This document shows positions 44,443-54,490 of a stretch of DNA of 64,000 nt, piece by piece. The position numbers and the translations under genes are program-made. The stretch comes from Marsupella aquatica (taxonomy: Eukaryota > Marchantiophyta). The stretch lies in the NCBI GenBank assembly GCA_973895155.1, contig OZ316897.1, positions 9,982,001-10,046,000 on the forward strand, written 5' to 3'. How positions within the stretch are numbered: position 1 is the stretch's first letter; every line of letters begins with the position of its first letter. Under the pieces are notes generated by a model. That model had not been told where the DNA came from. It worked only from the letters and a program-made list of their open reading frames with translations, and searched no databases.

Positions 44443-46368
44443 TTTGGAAATTTCCTAAGTTTTGTGTACCTTCAGTGTCTCAACAGAGGGGAGTTGAGCA
44501 CAAACGAGATAAGCCGAGACTACCTCGGAAGACGAAAAAAGCTACTGGTCGAGATATGGCCAGATTAGGGTTGGAATCCGACAAAGAAGTCGCATGCATC
44601 GCCTGCCTAATACGACCAGTCAGCCCACCATAACTAACGGGAGCTTAGTCACCCTCATTAACCACACCTGCCCATATGAAATGCGGCCCTTATCTCCCCC
44701 GAAACAGTAGGCGAAGATTTCTGAAGGATCAGACGAAAATAGTGTGAAGTGAAACGTGGGCTCCGCACAAGGCAGCTCGTGCCCCGTTTGTCGGTTACTG
44801 GGTTCTAAGTTATACACGGTACAGTTTGCACTTTGCAGGGTCACCAGGACCCACAGCAAAAGTGGACGAGCAACGATCGACACTATCGAGTGTGCTCCAT
44901 GTGCTCTCCTTGCTCACTGCTGTGCACGTAGTTTGAAGGCAAATGCAACCACGAATCGACAGTGGATTCTTCCATCTCGAGACAAGAATTGACTCCTGAA
45001 AGCTGCGCGGGAATACAAGTTCACTATCGTCAATCATTACCATCCTTCACTATCAAGGACGGCGACTCCAAGGGGTCGGTTCACTTAGGCAGCACAGAGC
45101 TCATCCTGAAGGTAATGTTTGAAGCTTTGCTCTAATTTAGACCAGCAGTTTCGTGATTTAAAGCTGCCTTCGATTCAATGTTGTTTCCAGTTCGTCACAT
45201 TTGGTGAATACATTGGGAGTGAGAAGCATCGATGTCTCTAAACTGAATATCCTTCCCTTTCTACTTTTCCTTAAGAAGGTCCGTTGTCTGCCTGGAGCAT
45301 GATAGCAGCAGAAGCTGAATTTGTTCCTATGCCCCTGTTACGTAAGCCGTTCCTCCTAGGATTCAAAGTTGGGTCGTACTCAAAATTGCGCTGTGAGCGA
45401 GGTCGACTGCTGGCGAGGAAACAGGACCCAGAGCTACACTCACTCACTTGTGGCTCACGATCGACAATCATTCTGCTGCTTGACAAATCGCTTTGATGTA
45501 ATATGAGCTTCTTCTATGAGCTTCTTCTTGCGTTGCCACTGATGAAGCGCTGTCAGCAGCTTCAAACTGTATCTCCTTCATTACATTAAAATAACCAATG
45601 TACTTTGATCTGCTCCTTTGCTCCCTACATTTTTCATCGGATCGACAGCTGATCTCACTTTCACTTTCTCTGGAAACCCGGTCACTTCTGAAAGTGTACA
45701 TCACTCATTAAAGAAAACGTTGCAAATACTTGTAATCTTCTGTAGATTGGTACTCCTTCTCTCTTCTGGACATCCACGAAGGCTGTCCATCCCGATCAAT
45801 CCAAGTCGGCCTGCATCGCTATGCCGCCACGGTAGACGACTCAAGCACTGCATGTGAACTGTCGTCCTCCCTTGACAAGAACATTCGCAGGAAAACGAAA
45901 GAGTTTCAGTGCACCCTGTAGCAGAGAGGTAATTTGTGAAGGACACATTGTTGTCACAAAGAAAAGCTGCAAAAAGGTTGGATAGGAGCAATTCACTCTT
46001 TATTGAATCATGTGCCCTCATCTAAAGTGAGATACTCTCTTTTGGCAAATCTCTTCACTGAAACCTGTACGCCCTGCTCCCTACATGTAATAGTGCTCCA
46101 TTACAGACCTTATGCCATGAATTATATACATGCTCACTATTGCTTGTATGTCACTCTCTCTTCGTGCTTTGGATCCCAACACATAGGCACACTTCAAGTG
46201 CACCTCCACAAAATTTCATTTGCAGCTCTCTTTCCTGATTGTTTAGGTTGTTTTGTATCGTTGGGTTTTTTCATGTTTTCTTTCATTGTTGTCAGGGTAT
46301 TTTGTAATTGACATGTTTCTTTTCGTTGGTGCATTATGCAGGCCGTTTCAATTGCAACTATTTGAAAG
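44443..46368. other. Probable LTR remainder, then intergenic
   Basis: The left few hundred bases are presumably the 5' LTR of the truncated Copia. Its outer end cannot be placed without the second LTR. The remainder has no family-like frame. An AG acceptor (TTATGCAG) 29 bp before the HARBI1-like ATG could end a leader intron. Confidence 0.4.
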
Positions 46369-47724
46369 ATGGTTCTTTCCAATGAGGAATGGGAAATCAT
46401 TTGTGCAATAATTCTTGTGTTCCAGCAAGTGCTCTTGCAACAGATGCACTTGTCAGGTCTTTTGGCTAACTACTTTGTGGAACAGAGGCTAGTATCAGGT
46501 CAAGAGGACAATACACTCTTTGCGAACTTGTTTCTACTATCTCAGACTATTCAACATGCATTTTCCAGAGATCATCATCTCCTGTCTGAAAATTATATTG
46601 AGTCTAGATCAGGAGAATGGAGTAGGTGGTACCTTATGCATGTCATGGAAGATGATCCAGTTCGCTTCAAGGATTTATTTCGGGTGTCACCTGCAACATT
46701 TATGCATATTTGCGAACTGGTTCGAGGAAATATGACTACACACCCCCCACCTGGCCTACGCAATTTGACCAATAGGACATTGCCGGTTGAGCTACAAGTT
46801 GCTATAGCACTGCGCAGATTTTCCAATGGGTGTTTATTATTGACACTTTCGGAGATGTTTGGAGTTTCGGTACCATGTATTTCTGATGTGATTTGGCGAT
46901 TTGTGAAGGCATTAATTGTGAGCGCAAGAGGGACACATTTGAGTTGGCCAGAAGGAGAGGCCATGGCACAGGTTAAAGAAGAGTTTCGACAATTGCAAGG
47001 ATTTCCAAATTGCTGCGGTGTAATTGACGTCACTCATTTCCAAGTTCAGATACCTCTTGGGATGAATTCTATCGATTATCGTGATTATAGCCATGGTCAG
47101 AGCATTTCCATGCAAGCTATTTGTGATAGCCGACTCCGATTTTTAGATGTGTTTGCAAGATGGCCTGGCAGCATTCAAGACTCTTGCCTTCTAAGAGAGT
47201 CGGGTTTTTATAATGATGTTGTGGGGCGCCACACAAAACTCTCGGGCCCAACTTTTACGGCTCCAAGTGGATTCACTACACGGGAGTATATTATTGGTGA
47301 TGTTGGTTACCCAGTTTATCCTTGGTTGCTTAACCCTTTTCCTAGGGCAAGAGAGCATACCAGGAAGAGCGAATTCAACTACATGCTTAGCTCAACCATG
47401 ATGTGCGTGCAGCGTGCTTTTGATCAATTGAAGAATAGATGGAGATTCGTTTCTCGTAGAATTTTTCGACCACATCCTTTTCGACTAGCTCACTACATTA
47501 CTTGTGTATGTATCCTTCATAATATTTGTATTGATCGTGAAGATGTATGTGATCCGGCATGGGGTTTAGATCCAGACCCGTCCTATGAACCTGGAGGTCC
47601 TCAAACTACATATATGAATTATGATAATGGACGTAGTTGTCGTGTCGCCATGATGGACTATTTGCTGCCAGAGAGAGAGTGGGAGCAAGAACATTTTGCT
47701 GCCCACAGAGATAACACAATGTGA
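46369..47724 (+). CDS. HARBI1-like (PIF/Harbinger transposase-derived) protein with D-D-Q active site
   Basis: The 451-residue intact frame covers the whole family: an N-terminal helical region, the helix-turn-helix segment around 100-180, and the DDE nuclease domain from about 215. The first acid is D220 in CGVIDVTH and the second is D311 in IGDVGYPVYPWLL. The third should be the Glu of V-E-R-A-F, but here the codon is CAG, so residue 348 is Gln. LKNRW and CILHNIC follow as usual. Without the Glu the nuclease should be inactive. An AATAAA lies 33 bp after the stop. No terminal inverted repeats or Myb-like partner gene were found nearby. A domesticated gene, as with ALP1 of Arabidopsis, is possible; a recently inactivated transposase is the alternative. 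Confidence 0.93.
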   Translation: MVLSNEEWEIICAIILVFQQVLLQQMHLSGLLANYFVEQRLVSGQEDNTLFANLFLLSQTIQHAFSRDHHLLSENYIESRSGEWSRWYLMHVMEDDPVRFKDLFRVSPATFMHICELVRGNMTTHPPPGLRNLTNRTLPVELQVAIALRRFSNGCLLLTLSEMFGVSVPCISDVIWRFVKALIVSARGTHLSWPEGEAMAQVKEEFRQLQGFPNCCGVIDVTHFQVQIPLGMNSIDYRDYSHGQSISMQAICDSRLRFLDVFARWPGSIQDSCLLRESGFYNDVVGRHTKLSGPTFTAPSGFTTREYIIGDVGYPVYPWLLNPFPRAREHTRKSEFNYMLSSTMMCVQRAFDQLKNRWRFVSRRIFRPHPFRLAHYITCVCILHNICIDREDVCDPAWGLDPDPSYEPGGPQTTYMNYDNGRSCRVAMMDYLLPEREWEQEHFAAHRDNTM

Positions 47725-47757
47725 CAATAGTTTTCACAAATGTTTCGGCATATTTGA

Positions 47758-47763
47758 AATAAA
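47758..47763 (+). terminator. Polyadenylation hexamer for the HARBI1-like gene
   Basis: AATAAA lies 33 bases after the TGA stop, in an AT-rich context. Confidence 0.5.
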
Positions 47764-48183
47764 GTTTAAAATTAAAATTGTGCATTGAATACACTTCATA
47801 TACTTAGAGTACTTGTGAGTGAGTCCTGGCAGTAAGTGAGTTTTATGTCCCATGCCATAAGTCAAGTACAACTGTGCTGTTTGCATGTAAATATTAAGCC
47901 CCTAAGGGTTTTGGTCCAGCCATAAAATCATTTTATCTCCTTTGCCGAACCTCACTTAGGGCCCTATATATTTTGACACGCCTTAATAATATTCTCCAAC
48001 TCACGAGCATTGGGCTAGACTTCCGTGATTTTAGATATGCTCACATTTGGCGGCAGCATTGGCGGGAGCTGAGAACCCGCTAAAGCTCGAGCTGAGAACC
48101 GGCTAAAAAGCTTGTGTCTCCCGACAATGCGCTCGAGGCTCTGATGAGAAGCTTCGTCGTCAACACGAAGAGCTCCCGCAGCT

Positions 48184-50396
48184 ATGGCGGCAAAGGCTGT
48201 CTTTTCGTCCTGCGCCACCACCACCACCACCACCAATCAAGCACTGTCCTCCGTAGAATGGCGTAGTAATGCAAGTAAAATTTCTAGGATTCACTTCGAG
48301 TCGCGGCGTGCATTTGGAATACGAGCAGCGGCTTCATCATTCCGAAAGCAAAGCATCATCAGCTTCAACGGCCAAACGAGGAGGACGTTTCTGTTGCCGT
48401 TGCCGAGAGATGGAGATTTGGGACGGACTGGTGGTAGTACTCTTGTTAGATCAGAGGAGTTATGGAGGTTGGTGCCTAATGCATCCGTGAAGGAGGTGCA
48501 GGAGCAGGAGCAACAGCAGCCTGAAACGACATCTTCGCCGACTTTGAAGGATTTTCTGGAGGATCTGAAGCCTCTCGGTAGGGTACGTGATTAGGCTCTC
48601 TCACGAAGGGCTTACTCAAAATGTGTGATCGTTTGAATGATAGACAAATGTGTGTGGTGCTTCTTAGTCCGAATTTTGGTCAATGAAATCCAATTTTGGG
48701 AGCCAGTTGCCGATTTGAATTAGAGCGAGATGTTTTATGTCAACGTAGAAGGGTACATGTGCCTTGGCTGTTCTAGCCTTGATCGTTTAGAAATCATGAA
48801 GTTTTCCGTGCCTTCCTCTCTCTTATGGAAATTTGACGGTCCTTGATCCTCGACATTATCTTCCCTTAACTGCCTGATCCAACCTGATAGGTGAAAGTAA
48901 CGGCATTCTTGCCTAAATCTTACTGAAGTCTGTCATGAAGTATTAGAAAACGACTGTCCCCAAAAATCAGGAAATCTGTGAGCATTCTCCTGAATTTTAA
49001 ACTTTCCCCTAGAACCGAACATTCCGAACATTCCCCCAACTCTCATGACCAATGTTTAAAGCTACCAGAGAAATCAACGACTTCTTTGTAATTCACTGCA
49101 GATTGTAAAGTTAAGTTCTGCCTTTATCATCCGGGAAGTTTGAAAGAAAACCTTAACGTTGTCCCGTACCTCTCTGGAAATCTGTCCAACTACATTTGAA
49201 ACCGAATATTTGACCAACTCTTTGATCCGAGTTCAGAAACCAAACACTGTTTGAAAGCTCACTGCCAATCTTTAAAAGCTGGCTGAAAAACCTGACAGTT
49301 CCTACATTTCATGGCCACTTTTTCCAGATAGTTAAAAAGCAGCGCAGTTCCCTACATGTCACTCCACAAAACTTTGAAGTTCGTTGAAGTACATTCCATT
49401 TCCCACATAGTACTGGCAATCTGTAAAGCTACAGTAGCTCTTGGATTATTTTGTATTCGAACTTTCGAGCATCTGGTTGACTGTACAGGGTTTAGTGTCC
49501 CTAGACTTTTGCCCTTTGTGTCCTACCTACGCCGGTGGGTCTACAAAGGATGCACCTCATGTTCCTACTCTTCCAGAAATACTTCAATCTGTTGCCGGTA
49601 GATTGAAGTATTTGAATTGAAGAGGGGGATAATGAGTAAAATACAGGGTGATTCCATAAGAGGCTTGACCTTGAAAGGCGTACAGTCATTCTTTGTGATA
49701 ATTGCTCGCTCATCCTTTGTCTGTGCGGAGAGAATCTGTGAAATCTCAGAAGATTATGAATTGAAGCAGGGGATGGAAGGATACTCACCAGAAAGCGTGA
49801 GACCATAGGCAGCTTGGCCTTAAAATCATTCACTCGTAGACATTTGAATCCTCTCCTTGGCCTTGGCCGAAAGAATTCCTTGGCGGAGTATGCTGAGAGA
49901 ATGATGCGCTTTTGGCTTGTGCATTAGAAACGAATTGATACAGGGGGATATCTGGGCATTCGGAGTGAGGTATGGGATGTAAGTGGTGCAATTATGTGTA
50001 ACGGGGCTGGGTGCTGTTGGTGTGAAATTCAACCAGGTGAGGCTGATCGTCAACACGGGAGTTGCTGTGCTAGAGTCAGTTACGTCCTTTGAGAAGTTCT
50101 TCTACCATGCGGGCCCCCGTGGAGAGTACGCGAATATTATGAGCAGAGAAGATAATGTCGACTTCCATTTGCTGCTAGAAAAAGTTGCGCTGGTACGACT
50201 GGTGAAAGGAAAGTCCATGAAAGGTGACATCCCAACTTACATGGTGCGCCTCGTGGACGTGAATGACTCTGTTGCCGTCAGCGTTCTCGTCATGTGGAGG
50301 CTTGGGACGGATGGAGAATACGATCCCGGTCAGGTGGAGGCTTTCCAAGCTCTTATGGAGAAATATGGCGAGGAATGCAAGTTCCTTGTTTCTTGA
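48184..50396 (+). CDS. Plastid-type protein with a ChuX/HutX-like domain (two exons)
   Basis: Exon 1 (48184-48582, donor GTACGT) and exon 2 (50037-50396, acceptor ACCAG) join in frame to 252 residues. The N-terminal 60 residues are rich in Ala, Ser, Thr and Arg with no acids before about residue 25, typical of a chloroplast transit peptide. The mature part joins as DFLEDLKPLGR, then VRLIVNTGVAVLES, then FHLLLEKVALVRLVKGK, and a strand-rich C-terminal half. This order resembles the ChuX/HutX heme-utilisation fold found in bacteria and in plant plastid proteins, but I rate the match as tentative. Heme or tetrapyrrole binding would be inference. The 1.45-kb intron has no recognised content. A (CCA) triplet run in exon 1 encodes a Thr tract. 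Confidence 0.7.
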
Positions 50397-53300
50397 ACCT
50401 TATCTATGCCAAGTCAAAGTAGAGCAGACCATAGCAGGTGGAGCAGGGGCAGATTAGATCCCACCTTATTGTAGCCTCTGAAACTGTATTACCATGTTAG
50501 CTTCCATTCTAGTTTTGATGTCCTCCAGATCTTTCCGGATCTGAATAGGATTACTGACAGTTGGTCCAATAACTGTCTACGCTTCCCACCAAGTTTATAA
50601 TGATTACAGCGAGAGAGACACAGAGAGATTGACAGAGAGATGTTCAACCGCACTGGCGTGGTCCTGCAGATCCCAGAGAATGACACGAGACAATACGGTA
50701 GTTATCGTGATTATGAGCAGCGTCTGAGCTACCGTAGGTCCTGTTGAGGTATGTCTAGAAATTGTCCGTCCGTCCGTCTGTCCGTTTGGAATTGTTAATC
50801 GCTCTACCAAACGGATACACATCCCTCTCCTAGCCTTCATGGATACTGAGTACTGCCGAGACTATTCCCAGCGTCCCTCTTCCTCGTGGAAGAAGAATAT
50901 AGACGTGAATTTTGAATACGGATCTCAAGGGGAGGCCAAAGTAAGCTCTGCCGTACGTTAAGGTTAGTAAAAGAAGGTGGTCTCCATCGCTCTTGCATTT
51001 AGAGAGAGAATGTTATTTATTGCCAAGCCGCAATGGCAATGCGCATTTTACATCTCATCTCTTTTCTTCAATTTGAGGACACTCCATTTGTTGTGTATGA
51101 TGGGAAATCTACTTTCGGATATTTGATTCCAACCCCTGTTTCAATTTGAGATTACATGCGCAGCATCTGACCTCCATCCCGTGCTGTTTGAATTGATCAT
51201 CTTTGTAGTGCAGCATATCGCAGCAGAATCTTTGATGAGTATGAGACCTGTCAGCATGACAAATGAGTCAATGACATTTGGAGTATATCGTTTATTTCTT
51301 CAAGGGTTAAAGACGCGAGTTTGATTTTTCTCTGGACCCAGTGACCCAATGTCATTACGTTGTCTCAAATTCAGTGCTTTTTTATCAAGTGAAATCAGTT
51401 CTTTCCACGAGGTGCAAGGATTCAAAATGCATCTCTTCGCAACTCACAAGCCGTAAAATTTATAAGAAGAACGAGGAAATACATTCCAGGGGGAAGTTAG
51501 TGCGTTGTTTTACTCTCCTAGCTGGACATTTTTCTGCTCATTGAAAGTGATCTTCGTCTGCACTGGGTGGCGACATAATCTTCCGCCACATCGGGTCTTA
51601 CACAGGAAATCATCATATCTGTCTAGTGGGCGAGAGATCGTTGCGATCGCTGTTCATGCTCTGGTCCGCGAAGCTCAGAATTTTGTATTGTCGATTGGAA
51701 TTGATTCAACTTCTCTCAAAAGAGATGACTGTTGGATGGTTTTCAGGAGCAATTAGTTTGGTACAATTTTTGAATCATTCTTCTCATTCTTACTTTGTAA
51801 CGTGGCGGTTATCAGTCCTCGTTTAGAGTACGAGGTGCTGATTGATACAACTTACTGCACGACTTGTATGCTCGAAAGGGATCGAGTAAGTTAGTCTTGC
51901 CCTTCACCGAATACCACCAGGTCTCTGGAGTTCAGAGATTGAGAAGCCGCCTTGACAGCAACGCAGCTGTCTCTATGTACGAGCGACTGCCAATTTTGTG
52001 TTTCAACATCGTCTGACTGGCCACGGCTGCATTGCATTCCTGTGTGTACAACTTCCAATTAAATTGCAGAGTTCTCAATTTTCTTGAGGGAGGCGAATAG
52101 TGCATATGCAGTATTGTCCCTGCAATATTGCTGGGCTAAATGCTCGTCGACTGAGAAAAAGCAGAGCAAGGAAAAAACTTGGAATATGAGCATTCTCACG
52201 TAGTATATGTCAGGATGGTCCATCAGTGACCCAATACTTTCAATAGTTAAGTCAGTCCACCTCACATCCGGAGAACGTCGTCAATTCTTCATCGATTAAT
52301 TCGTACACACTGCGATGCAATGCCATTTCCCCACGCTGCTCTGCAGCCTATAAGTAGCATTATCAGTGACATGTTTCGGGCTACGTATCGGAGCTGACGT
52401 ACGTAGTTTGTATATAGAGTTGGTACATTTGAAGACCTCAGCGAAGAGGCTTTCCCCGTTGAATACATACAATGCAGTGAATTTTGAGTTTTGTTTCAAA
52501 GTTACAAAATAAGAATTTTCCAGGATATTATGTCCCCAAGTGAAGGAGTAATCTCTTGGCTTGTGCGCAGTTTGTCTGGCCAGCTTGTCTTTTGCCTCTA
52601 GCAGTGACGCTTCAATCCCTGCGTCAAAGAAATACCAATGATGCCAGATATGGTGATTGAATTTACGACAATTAAGAGTCCAGTGATGCCCAGCGAATTG
52701 TATAGGACTATATTACTGTAGCTGTTGTGTGACCTCGAACCAACGGACAGCTCCATACACCAAATCGCTAGACTGATGAAGGCGAAGTTTCAAAGAATTG
52801 CTTTGAGAATGCAGCCAAGACAGCTATTTCCTCCTTGCCAGGTTAACAATTTCTGCACGAGCAAATAATTGTGAACCCAGTCATAAGTCGTACCGAAAAT
52901 GATTTTGGTGCGGAAATACATATTGGAATCTCGAATTTCTTTCCAGCATGAATTGAAATCAAACGATACGAGGGATAATTGTATTCCTTTGTCAAAAGGA
53001 GCTTCTCCGTCAGTAAGTGGAGTATGCATGAGGCACTACAGGTAAGACTTTCGCCCTGCACGGTGTCAGGTGAGGAAATGACCTCTAGATGGGTTTCGCA
53101 CTTAGCAATCCACATTGTCCTCATTGCACTTTCATAAGCCACCGAATCACAGCAGTTCTCAATGATTGATTGTGCGTACGTCAGTGAAATTTGCACGATG
53201 TGCACAGTGTCAGTCGATAGGTCGAGAAACTAATCTGGTATCCGTACCCCTCATAACTACCAAGAAATGCATGGCTGAAATTCATTCATTCATTCATTCT

Positions 53301-53600
53301 GTCAGTTTTGTGGGTTTCCGGGGAATTTGCACATAAAACGAACAGCTTACGGTGTACTGAGCATATGGTGTACTGTGCTAGGTGACAAATGGCCACAGGT
53401 TAACTGACCGTCCATACCACAATAAACTAGATTGTTCTTTTATATCACGGACTGTCCGTCTGACTGATTTTTCGATGTGCACTTACCACGACCATTTCTG
53501 GAGCCCTGTATGATTGTATGTACCACCTTCCCACCATAGCCCATGGATCGCTCAGGCTAGGGTGTACGTGGATCTTTAGGACCAAGACGCCAGAAGGAAA
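50397..53600. other. Intergenic, no gene recognised
   Basis: Several short Met frames exist (for example 50640 and 50840, each about 35 codons), but none resembles a family and none can be linked by convincing splices. A short ATTC run lies near 53280. Confidence 0.4.
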
Positions 53601-53612
53601 GGTACTGTACCC

Positions 53613-53750
53613 AAATGGTATAACCAAAACTGCCTCATTCTAGAATACCAGTGATGCTAAATGGTATAACCAAAACTGCCTCATTCTAGAATACCAGTGA
53701 TCCTAAATGGTATAACCAAAACTGCTTCATTCTAGAATATCAGTGATCAT
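53613..53750 (+). repeat. 46-bp tandem array, three copies, each with TTCTAGAA
   Basis: AAATGGTATAACCAAAACTG plus CCTCATTCTAGAATACCAG repeats with a 46-bp period at 53613, 53659 and 53705, with only two or three differences. The palindrome TTCTAGAA lies at 53638, 53684 and 53730. Confidence 0.93.
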
Positions 53751-53756
53751 CTCATC

Positions 53757-53876
53757 CGTCCCTGCCTAGCTCAGCTGGCTAAGTTGTTGTAATTTGAACT
53801 GTTTACATGAACTGCCTTCTGTGCGCTGTCACAGGGTCTGTAGCCAAATCTCTTCGTTCGAATGCAGGCGGGACCA
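53757..53876 (+). other. tRNA-like / SINE-head candidate
   Basis: TAGCTCAGCTGG (53768) fits an RNA polymerase III A box, and GTTCGAATGC (about 53857) fits a B box. GTCCC near the start can pair with GGGAC at the end. The boxes are about 90 bp apart, longer than in a normal tRNA, and the T-stem does not pair well, so this is at best an old tRNA-derived element. Confidence 0.3.
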
Positions 53877-54326
53877 TTCGTGGATGTTTCGAGAACCGCT
53901 CAGTCATTCAGCTGCGCTCGCGGAGGTGCAAATAATCTGCTAAATAATCAACGTTTCTGCCTACAACTTATTCTAACCTAGACGAAACGGACCAGTCCAG
54001 ACCGGACCCGAACACCTGGACCGTACCCGGTTGAACCCTGCAATGAAATTGCACAGAAAGGGTTGTGTGGGGTAGAAGCATTCGTGCATAATTATGCAGC
54101 CAGTGAAGGGTCTGAAGGGTAGGGCGTCAGGACCTTGACAGACTTCTGCGGAATTCATTACGCTACCGACCCTTTCACATATACCTTTTCTCGTAGGTAC
54201 TGTGCAGTGCGGGCAGGATCCAGGAATTCACTATTGGGGGCAGGAGTATAGTTATGATTGGCAGGTCACCGTGACCCCGAATTCATGGGTCCTTCCCTGT
54301 CGTCCAGTCCCTCTCTGAGTCTCTTT

Positions 54327-54490
54327 CATGGCCTCCCCAATTACCTGTCACTGCCCTTTCTGGACGATCGAGTCCCTATCATGGCCTCCCCAATCCACTA
54401 CCTGTCACTGCCCCTACTGGACGATCGAGTCCCTATCATGGCCTCACCAATCCCTACCTGTCACTGCCCCTACTGGACGATCGAGCAAGG
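54327..54490 (+). repeat. Imperfect 53-57-bp tandem repeat, three copies
   Basis: CATGGCCTCCCCAATCC and CTGGACGATCGAGTCCCTAT alternate, with starts at 54327, 54380 and 54437. The open frames here are translated repeats, not genes. Confidence 0.88.

Noticed and set aside
50640-50950. Two short Met frames with a following GTAAGC donor
   Set aside because: Could not be linked to any downstream exon or family; left as intergenic.
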